From CAZGTQ01 sp964528575 (GTDB lineage Bacteria; Planctomycetota; UBA1135; GCA-002686595): DNA of 49,320 bases. Both the position numbers and the translations under genes were made by a program. The stretch spans positions 1 through 49,320 of the forward strand of contig CAZGTQ010000274.1 in assembly GCA_964528575.1 (NCBI GenBank), written 5' to 3'. The notes below the pieces were generated by a model. The model was not told the origin of the DNA. It saw only the letters and a list, made by a program, of their open reading frames with translations, and made no database searches. Shown piece after piece: positions 17,087-24,838 of this stretch (the stretch's first letter is position 1; every line of letters starts with the position of its first letter).

Positions 17087-17607
17087 GACGCGGGCAGCGG
17101 GTCGCGTGGCTGTTGCTCGCGGTGTGGAGCACGTGGCTGTTCGCGCTGCAGGGCTTCGTCGCGCACGCGGCGCCCGGCGGCGTCGCGCTCGGCGCGTGGA
17201 CGCCCGACCTCGGCCTCGCGCTGCTCGTCGCGCTCGGCGGCCGCGCGCCGGCCGGGCGCCTGCGCGTCGCGGCGCTCGTCGTCGGCTGCGCGCGCGCCGC
17301 CGCGAGCGTCGACCCGCCCGCCGCGTGCCTCGCGGGCTACCTCGCGCTCGCGCCCCCGATCTCCGCGGTCCGCGCCGGCATCGACGCGGAGCGCGCGAGC
17401 GTGCGCTTCGCGCTCGCCGCTCTCGCCGCGCTCTTCCTCGGCGTGTGGCTCGTCCTCGCCGCCGCGAGCGCGCGCACCGGCGCCCCGCGCTTCGACTGGC
17501 CGCCGGGCCTCGGCGCCCACGCGCTGTCGACCGGCTTCGCGGCGATCCTGCTCGGCCCCGCCCTCGCGCGCCTCCCCGGCCTGCGCCCGCTGCGCGAAGG
17601 CCGCTGA
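17083..17607 (+). CDS. mreD: MreD-like integral membrane protein
   Basis: The product is 174 residues from a GTG overlapping the mreC stop by 4 bp. It is hydrophobic, with about five membrane segments, beginning with VAWLLLAVWSTWLFALQGFV and ending before a short basic tail. Size, hydropathy and position between mreC and PBP2 fit MreD. Sequence motifs are weak, as is usual in this family. It is unusually rich in Ala/Arg/Leu. It is expected to act in the cytoplasmic membrane as part of the elongation complex. The PBP2 start lies 43 bases downstream. Confidence 0.7.
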   Translation: MRRGQRVAWLLLAVWSTWLFALQGFVAHAAPGGVALGAWTPDLGLALLVALGGRAPAGRLRVAALVVGCARAAASVDPPAACLAGYLALAPPISAVRAGIDAERASVRFALAALAALFLGVWLVLAAASARTGAPRFDWPPGLGAHALSTGFAAILLGPALARLPGLRPLREGR

Positions 17608-17650
17608 ACCCGCGTGAACCGGGCGCGCGCGCGGCGCAGACTGGAGCGCG

Positions 17651-20600
17651 ATGGACCGCCGGACCGGACCGCTGCTCGTCGTGCTCGTGCTCGCCAGCAC
17701 GCTCCTGGTCGTGCGCCTGGCGCAGATCCAGCTCGGCCAGCACGCGGTCTGGGCCGAGGAGGCCGCCGGGCTCCTGCACAGCAGCCACGTCGTGCCCTAC
17801 CGGCGCGGGAAGATCCAGGACGCCGCCAGCCGCGTGCTCGCGAGCGATCAGGAGGCCTACCACCTCCTGCTCTCGTACCGCGACTTCCGGCGCCACCACC
17901 CGCTCGGCCAGATCGCGCACGCGCGCTCGCTGCTCGAGCGCCGGCCGCTCTCCTTGCAGGAGGCGTGGCCCGACGCGAGCGCCTGGGCGCTGCACCTCGC
18001 GTCGCTCTCGCCCAGCGCGATCGACGCGTTCGGCGAGGGCGGCGAGCTGCGCGTCGGGCCGCTCGTCCTCTCGCGCACCGACGATCCGGCGGGGGACCGG
18101 CGCCGCTCGCGCGCGTCCGACCTGCACTACTACGTCGCCGGACTGCTGGAGCTCACGCCGCGCGAGCGCGCCGACCTCGTGCGCGCGCGGCGCTCGGACG
18201 CGACGCTGCCGAGCTACGCCGAGCTCGCCGCGTCGTGGCGGCCGTACGTCGACTTCGAGGACGTGCGCGCCGAGCTCGTGCGGCGCGTCGACCTCGGACG
18301 CAGCGGCCTCGAGCTGCTCGCCGACGAGCTCGGCCTCGGCGCCGACGCGGGCGACGGCGGGGCTCGGCCGGCGTTCGACGTGCTCGTCGACGTGCTCGAG
18401 GAGCGCCGCCGCGACGTCGAGTCGCGCGCGGCGTCGAGCCTGTTCGCCGAGGTCTGCGGCTTCCCGTCCGGGCGGGTCGAGCCGCGCACGCTGCGCGCGC
18501 ACGTCGATCTCGACTGGCTGCGCAGCGCGCTCGGATGGGACGCCGCGCGGCTCGACGAGTGGCTCGCGGCGTCCCGCGCCGACTGGCTCGGCTGGCGCGA
18601 CGGCTACGCGCTCCCGTGGCTGCTGGCGGGCGAGCGGGCGCTCGATGCCGCCGCGCGCGACCCCGAGCGCCTGCTCGCGCTCCTCGCCGCGCCGTTCCTC
18701 GCCGAGGACGGCTTCCAGCGCGCTATGGACGGCCGGCCGATCCCCTGGCGCGAGCTGCGCTCGTTCGCGGTGTTCGACTCGCTCGGCGCGCTGTTCGCGT
18801 CCGAGCCGCCGCGCGGGTCCGACCCGGGCGCGACGCGGCCGCTGCCGATCCTCGCGCCGGCGTTCCTCGCCGCGCACCCGCCGTCGGCGGGGCGCCTCGC
18901 CTGGGACGTGCTCGCACCGAGCGGTGCCGCGCCCGCGCCGGACGCGGCGCATGCGCCGCATGCGCCGCAGCTCGACTGGATCCGCGAGCGCGCGGGCGCG
19001 ACGCTCGCGCGCTGGGAGGCGCAGTTCCAGCGCGAGGTCGACGCCACGCTCGGCCGCCTGCGCGCGGCGGCGCGGCCGCGGGACCTGACGGAGAGCGGCC
19101 GCCTCGCGATCGAGCGCGGCTGGCTCGACCGCCTCGACGCGCGCGTGCGCTACCTGCTCATCGACCACGGCAACCGCGAGCACCTGCTCGAGCGCGACCC
19201 CGAGTACGAGGTCGTGTACCTGCTCACGCGCCACGAAGAGCGCTTCCCCGGTTTCGTCGCGCGCGACGCGCGCGAGCGCCAGCTCTGGCAGCGCACCGGC
19301 GAGTCGGGCCTGCCGGCGGCGCAGCTCGTCGGCCGCGTGCTCGGCGCCGATCCCGAGGACATGCGTCGCCAGCGGCGCGACCTCGAGCGGCTCGTCGACC
19401 TCGCGCAGCGGCCGTCGCGCACGGCGGCCGAGGACGATGAGCTCGAGCTCCTGCTCGGGGTCGTGCGCTTCGCGAGCGAGCCGCGCGGCGTGTCGGGCAT
19501 CGAGGGCTACTGGGACGAGGAGCTGCGCGGGCGCAACGGCTACGTCGAGCAGGTCGGGCTGGAGGACGTCTTCGGACACGGCCGCGTGCGCAGCGAGCGG
19601 CCGCCGGTCGACGGCCGCGACGTGCGGCTGACGCTGCGCGCCGACGTGCAGGGCGCGGCGGAGCGGGTGCTCGCGCACCCGCAGCGTCCCGACGATCCCC
19701 AGCGCGACGACGCGTGGTACGACCACCCGGTCGGCGCGCTCGTGCTGCTGTCGATCGAGGGCGATCTCGTCGCGGCCGCGTCGGGACCGACGCCGCACGC
19801 CGAGCTCCCGCCCGACACCCCCGAGCGCCGCGCGCGCCGCCTCGAGCGCACGCTCGGCATGCCGGACTTCCAGCCGCCGGGCTCGGTGTTCAAGCCGTTC
19901 GTCGCCGCCCGCGCGCTCCACGCGCTCGACGGCTACGACCCGCGCGAGCGCGTCGCGTGCGCGCCCGAGCCGGACGGGCCGCCCGAGTACGGCGACCTGC
20001 GCTGCTGGACCCGCTGGGGCCACGGCGAGGTCGACCTACGCGGGGCGCTGCTCGGCTCGTGCAACGTCTACTTCGCGCAGCTCGGCGAGCGGCTCGGCAT
20101 GGACGACTTCCGCGCGCTCGCCGACTCGTTCGGCTTCGGCGAGGAGACGGGCGTGCAGCAGATCCCCGGCCGCGGCGGGCTGCGCGAAGTCGCCTACGAG
20201 GCGCTCTTCCAGAAGGAGCTCTCGGCGTGGGGGCGGCGCGCGGCGGCCAACGGGCTCGCGGTCGTGCAGGCGACGCCCGTTCAGGTCGCGCGCGCGTTCG
20301 CGGGGCTCGCGCGCGGCTCGCTCCCGTTCGTGCGGGTCGTCGAGCGCGTCGGGGGCCACGCGTTGCCGCGCCGGGCGCCCGAGCCGATCGGCATCGCGCC
20401 GGACGTGCTCGCGGCGGTGCGGGCCGCGCTCGCCGACGTCGCGAACGAGCCGGGCGGGACGGCGTACGCGGCGCTGAACGAGACGCTCGTCGGCTACCGC
20501 GTCGCGGTGAAGACCGGGAGCGGGGACCTGACGAGCCGCGACGACGACGGCGGTCGCGCGCGCAAGCACACATGGGTCGCGGGTTGGCTGCCGGCGGAGG

Positions 20601-20740
20601 ATCCGGTGTGCGTGTTCGTCGTGTTCGTGTACGACACGACGGCGACGTCGAGCCACGGCGCCGTGTACGTCGCGCGCCAGCTCCTCGTCGACGAGACGGT
20701 GCGCGCGTGGCTCGCCGAGCAGGGGGTCGAGCGGCGATGA
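17651..20740 (+). CDS. mrdA: Penicillin-binding protein 2 (elongation transpeptidase), enlarged
   Basis: PBP2 crosslinks peptidoglycan during cell elongation with RodA. There is an N-terminal membrane helix (about residues 7-24). The transpeptidase domain has all three motifs: Ser745-x-x-Lys748 in PPGSVFKPF, Ser803-Cys-Asn805 and Lys954-Thr-Gly956. VSGIEGYWDEELRGRNGY at 614-631 is the class B linker signature. The protein has 1029 residues where most PBP2 proteins have about 600-700. The excess is mainly residues 100-500, which are highly charged and Ala/Arg/Leu-rich and have no recognisable domain. The sequence after the membrane helix (HVVPYRRGKIQDAASRVLA) still aligns with the family, so the extra part is an internal insertion. 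Its stop overlaps rodA by 4 bp. Confidence 0.93.
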   Translation: MDRRTGPLLVVLVLASTLLVVRLAQIQLGQHAVWAEEAAGLLHSSHVVPYRRGKIQDAASRVLASDQEAYHLLLSYRDFRRHHPLGQIAHARSLLERRPLSLQEAWPDASAWALHLASLSPSAIDAFGEGGELRVGPLVLSRTDDPAGDRRRSRASDLHYYVAGLLELTPRERADLVRARRSDATLPSYAELAASWRPYVDFEDVRAELVRRVDLGRSGLELLADELGLGADAGDGGARPAFDVLVDVLEERRRDVESRAASSLFAEVCGFPSGRVEPRTLRAHVDLDWLRSALGWDAARLDEWLAASRADWLGWRDGYALPWLLAGERALDAAARDPERLLALLAAPFLAEDGFQRAMDGRPIPWRELRSFAVFDSLGALFASEPPRGSDPGATRPLPILAPAFLAAHPPSAGRLAWDVLAPSGAAPAPDAAHAPHAPQLDWIRERAGATLARWEAQFQREVDATLGRLRAAARPRDLTESGRLAIERGWLDRLDARVRYLLIDHGNREHLLERDPEYEVVYLLTRHEERFPGFVARDARERQLWQRTGESGLPAAQLVGRVLGADPEDMRRQRRDLERLVDLAQRPSRTAAEDDELELLLGVVRFASEPRGVSGIEGYWDEELRGRNGYVEQVGLEDVFGHGRVRSERPPVDGRDVRLTLRADVQGAAERVLAHPQRPDDPQRDDAWYDHPVGALVLLSIEGDLVAAASGPTPHAELPPDTPERRARRLERTLGMPDFQPPGSVFKPFVAARALHALDGYDPRERVACAPEPDGPPEYGDLRCWTRWGHGEVDLRGALLGSCNVYFAQLGERLGMDDFRALADSFGFGEETGVQQIPGRGGLREVAYEALFQKELSAWGRRAAANGLAVVQATPVQVARAFAGLARGSLPFVRVVERVGGHALPRRAPEPIGIAPDVLAAVRAALADVANEPGGTAYAALNETLVGYRVAVKTGSGDLTSRDDDGGRARKHTWVAGWLPAEDPVCVFVVFVYDTTATSSHGAVYVARQLLVDETVRAWLAEQGVERR

Positions 20741-21915
20741 GCCGGCGCAAGCGCATGCTCGGCGGAGCGCTCGAGCTCGACGCACGGCTGGCGCACGTCG
20801 AGTGGCCGATCCTGCTCTGCGCGGCGATCCTGCTCGCGACCGGCGTCGCGTTCGTGTGGGAGATGGCCGCGGCGGACCTGCGCTACGACCGGCTCGAGAT
20901 CCGCTTCGAGGGGCACCTGAAGAAGGTGATGATCAGCTTGCCGATGCTCGCGCTCGGCTTCTTGCTGCGGCCGCGTTGGCTACGGCGCAACGCGTCGCTC
21001 GCGTACTTCCTTGCGTTGCTCCTGCTCGCGCTCGTGCCGTTCGTCGGCGAGGAGCGCAACTACGCGCGCCGCTGGATCGCGATGCCGTTCGGCTTCGACC
21101 TGCAGCCGAGCGAGCTCGCGAAGCTCGCGATCGTCGTCGCGCTGGCGCGCGCGCTGTGGCGCAACCGTCTCGAGCGCGCGGCCCAGTGGGTGCTTCCCGT
21201 GTCGATCGCGCTCGTCCCGATGGGGATGGTCGCGCTGCAGCCCGACCTCGGCACGGCGCTGACGATCGTGCCGGTGACGCTCGGCATGTTCCACCTCGCC
21301 GGGGCCCGCGGGCGCGCAATCGGCGGGCTGTGCGCCCTCCTCTTGGGCGCGCTGCTCGTCGCGTGGAAGCTCGATCTCGTGCAGGACTACCAGGTGCGGC
21401 GCATCGACACGTGGGTCGCGGCGTTCGAGCCCCAGGACCTGATCGCGGAGCGCAACGGGTCCGCGTTCCACACGTACCACGCGCGCGTGTCGATCGGGAA
21501 CGGCGGCTGGCGCGGCACGGGGCTCGGCGAGGGCATCGCGAACCGCGCGGGGCACTTGCCCGAGCGCGAGAGCGACTCGATCTTCGCCGTCGTCGCGGAG
21601 GAGGTCGGCCTGCTCGGCGCGAGCGCGCTGATCGGCTGCTACACGCTGTTCGTCGCGTTGCTGCTCGTGCTCGCGAGCGGCATCCGCGAGCGCTTCGCGC
21701 GGCTCGTCGTAGGCGGCATCGCGCTCTACTTCGGTGCGCACTTCACGATCCACGTCGCGGTGAACCTCGGGCTCCTGCCGATGACGGGGCTGACGCTGCC
21801 GCTCTTGTCGACCGGCGGATCGTCGCTCTTGACGAGCCTGCTCGCGCTCGGCGTCGCGCTCGGCCTGGGCGCGCGCTGGGAGCCGTCGCTCGACGGCGAC
21901 GCGTTCCGCGCTTGA
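20737..21915 (+). CDS. rodA: Peptidoglycan glycosyltransferase RodA
   Basis: This is a SEDS-family polymerase of lipid II, partner of PBP2, with about ten membrane segments in 392 residues. Family motifs are present: ARRWIAMPFGFDLQPSELAK, ALQPDLGTALTIVP, GNGGWRGTGLGEG, ESDSIFAVVAEEVGLLGA and LPLLSTGGSSLLTSL. The catalytic Asp expected in the long extracellular loop falls within this last third. The first ~25 residues are a basic cytoplasmic extension. The ATG overlaps the PBP2 stop (ATGA), so the two interacting proteins are translationally coupled. The gene ends the operon and is followed at once by a large hairpin. Confidence 0.95.
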   Translation: MSRRKRMLGGALELDARLAHVEWPILLCAAILLATGVAFVWEMAAADLRYDRLEIRFEGHLKKVMISLPMLALGFLLRPRWLRRNASLAYFLALLLLALVPFVGEERNYARRWIAMPFGFDLQPSELAKLAIVVALARALWRNRLERAAQWVLPVSIALVPMGMVALQPDLGTALTIVPVTLGMFHLAGARGRAIGGLCALLLGALLVAWKLDLVQDYQVRRIDTWVAAFEPQDLIAERNGSAFHTYHARVSIGNGGWRGTGLGEGIANRAGHLPERESDSIFAVVAEEVGLLGASALIGCYTLFVALLLVLASGIRERFARLVVGGIALYFGAHFTIHVAVNLGLLPMTGLTLPLLSTGGSSLLTSLLALGVALGLGARWEPSLDGDAFRA

Positions 21916-21979
21916 GAGCCCGGCGGAGACTGGCGACCCGTCCAGCACCCGCCCGGCCGCCAGCTCTCCGGCGGGCTCT
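21915..21979 (+). terminator. Large hairpin after rodA, probable terminator
   Basis: Bases 21915-21935 can pair with 21958-21979 in a stem of about 21 bp, with one mismatch and one bulge. The left arm starts at the last base of the rodA stop codon. A pyrimidine-rich but not T-rich stretch (ACCCCTTCC) follows. It fits a terminator or an mRNA 3'-end protector for the rod-shape operon. Confidence 0.5.
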
Positions 21980-22088
21980 GACCCCTTCCATCTCCCGTTT
22001 CTACATCCCGCCGTGCGGCGGGCCGCGGGCGCCGAGCGGGAGCACGCGGCACGCTGCGTGCGGTGCCGACGGTGTGACCTTCCACCGC

Positions 22089-23927
22089 ATGCCGTTGCTG
22101 CTGCCCCTCGCGCTCGCCGCGCCCGCGGTCTTGGGCGCGTGCAGCGATTCGTCGAGCTCGTTCGTCGCGCCGGCGGGCGGCGGTCCAGCGGGCGGCTCGT
22201 CCGCCTCGCAGCACCGTCCGGCGCCGTATTGGCTGCCGGCGGAGCTCGACCACATCTCGTCGTTCGACGCGGCCGCGGGGCGCGACGTGTTCCGCTACGA
22301 GACGTTCGGCAACGAGCGCTTCTGGACCGACGCGCTGCGCTTGCCGCAGGGCATCTTCGCGAGCGGCATGACGCCGCTCGACGCGCTGCAGATCGGCCTC
22401 TCCGTGAACGCGTCCGCGCTCGACCAGACCACGCGCATGGCGCTGTTCGCAGCCGCGGCGGAGATCGACGAGGAGACGCCGGCGCAGAGCACGATCCTCG
22501 GCGATCCGGCGTTGCTGCGCGCGCTCGTCAACATGAACGCCGTCGTCGGGCTCGTCGCGTTCGACGAGACGGGCGAGCGCAAGCCGTTCGGCAACGAGTC
22601 GGCGTTCGATCCCGAGGACGAGCTCGACATCGCGGGCGGCGACCGCGTCGGCGTGACGTGCGCGCTGTGTCACGCGCGGACGAACGGGAGCCTGCTCGGC
22701 GCAGCGCCGGACGAGCTCGGGACGTACGGCGCGATCGGAGGCCAGCGCGACGGCGAGACCGCGCACGACCTCGACGTCGGCGCGCTGCTCGCGGTCGCGT
22801 CGAACACGCTCGCGTACTATCCGATGCTGCAGGTCCGCTTCGATGCGCTCGGCGGCTTGACGATCGGGCGCGGCGACTTCGCGGGACTCGCCGGGGCGTC
22901 CGCGGCGGAGGCGCAGGCGGACGCGTACTTGACGGGAATGTCCGCGGCGACCGGCGAGCGCTACTACCCGCGCGGGCAGTTCGATCCGTGGCCCGACGGC
23001 GTGGGCAATCCGGTGCACATCGCGCCGGCGTTCGCGGCCGAGCAGGGCGCGCCGTGGGGGAGCGGCGGCGGCCTCGCGCTGCTCGAGGACTTCACCAACG
23101 TCCTGTACACGGTGACGCTCGATCCCACGAGCATCGCGACGGTCGCCGGCCAGCAGTTGCTCGAGCAGCAGGCGGGCGAAGCGGGCGCCGAGCTGCACTT
23201 CGACTACCGCGCCGTGCTGCAGTCGACCGGCGTCGACCTCCAGTCGATCCCGTTCGTCGACGCGATCGATGGATTGCCGGCGGGGGCACAGGGCTCGCTC
23301 GCGGGGCGTCGGGTCGACGACGTTGCGCTGCGCGACTTGAACGCGTATCTCGACTCGCTGCCCTCGCCGCGCGCACCGAACGACATCGACCAGGGTCTCG
23401 CGGCGGTCGGCCGGCAGATCTTCATGCTGCTCGAGCTCGACGGACCGAACTGCACGACGTGCCACAACGTCGACCCGGACAAGTTCGTCAACCCGACGGT
23501 GCTGCCGTTCTCCGCGACCTATCCCGCCTACGCGGATTCGATCGTCGTGCTCGCCGATCGCGAGGGCCTCGCGCCGATGCAGAACTCCGGCGGAGCGTCG
23601 AATCTGATCGGGCCGAGCCCGTTCTTCGACGATCGCGCGATCGTGTTCGACGGCTCGATGCGCGGCGAGCCCAAGGGCACGGCGTTCCCGATGCTCCTGG
23701 ACCTCGTCGGCCGGCGTGCGCTGCTGCACGACGGCTCCGTGCGGGGCACGAGCTTCTCCGATGCGGCGCGCCTGCTGCTCGATCCCACGCGCGGCCCCAC
23801 TGCGGCGCACCCGTTCTATTTCGAGGTCCCGCTCGCGCGCGACGCGGTCGTCGAGTTCCTGCGCAGCCTCCAGACGATCGGCAATCCCGCGTCGGACGAC
23901 AGCACGACCGACCTGCCGACGCACTGA
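22089..23927 (+). CDS. Di-haem cytochrome c lipoprotein (cytochrome c peroxidase/MauG-like)
   Basis: The product is 612 residues. The ATG at 22089 gives a signal with the lipobox LGAC (Cys at about residue 18) and a Ser-rich spacer. Two CxxCH haem-binding sites are present, CALCH near residue 196 and CTTCH near residue 457. The C-terminal LLHDGSVRGTSFSDAARLLL resembles the di-haem peroxidase family. The gap between haem sites (about 260 residues) is larger than in typical bacterial cytochrome c peroxidases (about 150), so this is a divergent or enlarged member. An in-frame GTG five codons upstream is possible. Likely location is the outer face of the cytoplasmic membrane or the outer membrane. 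It lies between rodA and the microcompartment locus, but direction and spacing give no reason to link it to either. Confidence 0.8.
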   Translation: MPLLLPLALAAPAVLGACSDSSSSFVAPAGGGPAGGSSASQHRPAPYWLPAELDHISSFDAAAGRDVFRYETFGNERFWTDALRLPQGIFASGMTPLDALQIGLSVNASALDQTTRMALFAAAAEIDEETPAQSTILGDPALLRALVNMNAVVGLVAFDETGERKPFGNESAFDPEDELDIAGGDRVGVTCALCHARTNGSLLGAAPDELGTYGAIGGQRDGETAHDLDVGALLAVASNTLAYYPMLQVRFDALGGLTIGRGDFAGLAGASAAEAQADAYLTGMSAATGERYYPRGQFDPWPDGVGNPVHIAPAFAAEQGAPWGSGGGLALLEDFTNVLYTVTLDPTSIATVAGQQLLEQQAGEAGAELHFDYRAVLQSTGVDLQSIPFVDAIDGLPAGAQGSLAGRRVDDVALRDLNAYLDSLPSPRAPNDIDQGLAAVGRQIFMLLELDGPNCTTCHNVDPDKFVNPTVLPFSATYPAYADSIVVLADREGLAPMQNSGGASNLIGPSPFFDDRAIVFDGSMRGEPKGTAFPMLLDLVGRRALLHDGSVRGTSFSDAARLLLDPTRGPTAAHPFYFEVPLARDAVVEFLRSLQTIGNPASDDSTTDLPTH

Positions 23928-23939
23928 GCGCGACGTACT

Positions 23940-24254
23940 TCAGGCAGCGCGCGAGTAACGGTCGTCGGCGCGGTGCACGCCGCGCTCGAGCTTGCGCAGG
24001 CGGCGCAGCTCGCGCCCGGCGGGCCAGGGCGCGAACGCGAGCACGAAGAACATCACGACGTTCACGCCGGGCACGAACATCAACAGGCCCAGAGCGCCGT
24101 GGAAGCCCGCGCGCGAGAAGATGCGGCAGCAGGCGAGCGTGAACACGAGCGCCGTGAGCCCGGCGGCGAACAGGAACCGCGTGTCGGTCCACAGGTCCTG
24201 CTCGAGGAACGCTCGCCAGTCGAAGTCCGAAGGACGCGGGAGGGAGGTCTGCAT
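23940..24254 (-). CDS. Small two-helix membrane protein
   Basis: The product is 104 residues. After a soluble N-terminus (DFDWRAFLEQDLWTDTRFLF) it has hydrophobic segments around residues 28-44 and 53-75, with GLLMFVPGVNVVMFFVLAFA in the second. A basic tail rich in Arg and Leu follows. It is convergent with the cytochrome gene (12 bases between stops) and divergent from the microcompartment operon, with about 270 bases between start codons. The ATG at 24254 was chosen; there is no strong ribosome-binding site. No family was recognised. It could be unrelated to the neighbouring operon. Confidence 0.6.
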   Translation of the reverse strand: MQTSLPRPSDFDWRAFLEQDLWTDTRFLFAAGLTALVFTLACCRIFSRAGFHGALGLLMFVPGVNVVMFFVLAFAPWPAGRELRRLRKLERGVHRADDRYSRAA

Positions 24255-24390
24255 GGTTCGTCGGCGGGGTTGGCGGCTCCTTCGTCGCTCCGCGTCGGCC
24301 ACCGCGGCCCCCGATCTTGAGCCCGGCCCTGTGCCCCGCGGACGCGGCCGTCGCGCCGGCCGGATGCGAGCGGGGCCCCGCAGGGACATC

Positions 24391-24409
24391 AAGTGCACAC
24401 CAAGTGCGC
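24391..24409 (+). promoter_or_regulatory. Direct repeat upstream of the microcompartment promoter
   Basis: AAGTGCAC (24391-24398) and AAGTGCGC (24402-24409) are direct repeats spaced 11 bases start to start, one helical turn. They lie 18 bases upstream of the -35 element. This position and phasing suit an activator-binding site. The regulator is unknown and not encoded nearby. Confidence 0.4.
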
Positions 24410-24426
24410 ATCGGGAGCCCGCTCGA

Positions 24427-24455
24427 TTGTCATCGCACCGTCGCGTCCCTAGACT
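24427..24455 (+). promoter_or_regulatory. Putative promoter of the microcompartment operon
   Basis: TTGTCA at 24427-24432 and TAGACT at 24450-24455 are separated by exactly 17 bases. The predicted start near 24462 gives a leader of about 60 bases to the TTG at 24525. The -35 matches the consensus at 5 of 6 bases. Confidence 0.65.
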
Positions 24456-24524
24456 CCTCGGCCCGCTCGGGGTCGACCCGGGCGAGCCCCCCCGCCCCCG
24501 GTCCCCTTCGAAGAGGACGTCCGC

Positions 24525-24818
24525 TTGCAGTACCGAGCTCTGGGAATGATCGAGACCAAGGGCCTGGTCGGCTCGATCGAGGCCGCCGACGCGATGGTCA
24601 AGGCCGCCAAGGTCGACCTCTTCGGCAAGGAGAAGGCGACCGCGGGCCTCGTCACGATGTACGTGCTCGGCGAGGTCGGCGCGGTCAAGGCCGCGATCGA
24701 CGCGGGCGCGGCGGCCGCGCGGCGCGTGGGCGAGCTCGTCAGCGTGCACGTGATCCCGCGCCCGCACGACCAGCTCAGCCGCATCCTGCCGCCGATGCAC
24801 CAGCCGGCCGAGGGCTGA
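24525..24818 (+). CDS. Microcompartment shell hexamer protein BMC-H (first copy)
   Basis: This is a single BMC-domain protein of 97 residues that should form a flat hexameric tile of the shell facets. The domain opens with ALGMIETKGLVGSIEAADAM and continues through VTMYVLGEVGAVKAAIDAGA to RVGELVSVHVIPRPHDQL. The pore loop reads KATAG, while the second copy in the operon has KIGAG, so the two tiles should differ at the pore. The TTG at 24525 is preceded by GAAGAGGA about 8 bases upstream, a good ribosome-binding site, and gives the standard N-terminus; the ATG at 24546 would remove the first strand. It is the first gene of the operon. The aldehyde dehydrogenase gene starts 20 bases downstream. 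Confidence 0.95.
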   Translation: MQYRALGMIETKGLVGSIEAADAMVKAAKVDLFGKEKATAGLVTMYVLGEVGAVKAAIDAGAAAARRVGELVSVHVIPRPHDQLSRILPPMHQPAEG

Positions 24819-24838
24819 GCCGGGCCGGGGAGCGAAAC

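Noticed and set aside
22089..23927. The di-haem cytochrome as part of the microcompartment
   Set aside because: It has a lipoprotein signal for export, a separate transcription unit, and an opposing gene between it and the operon.
24255..24524. Riboswitch (for example cobalamin) ahead of the microcompartment operon
   Set aside because: The predicted leader of about 60 bases is too short, and no B12-box-like or other conserved riboswitch core was seen.
24317..24838. A longer aldehyde dehydrogenase starting far upstream in the same frame
   Set aside because: The extra N-terminal part would overlap the first BMC-H gene, is Pro/Arg/Gly-rich and unlike the family; the GTG at 24839 has a good ribosome-binding site.
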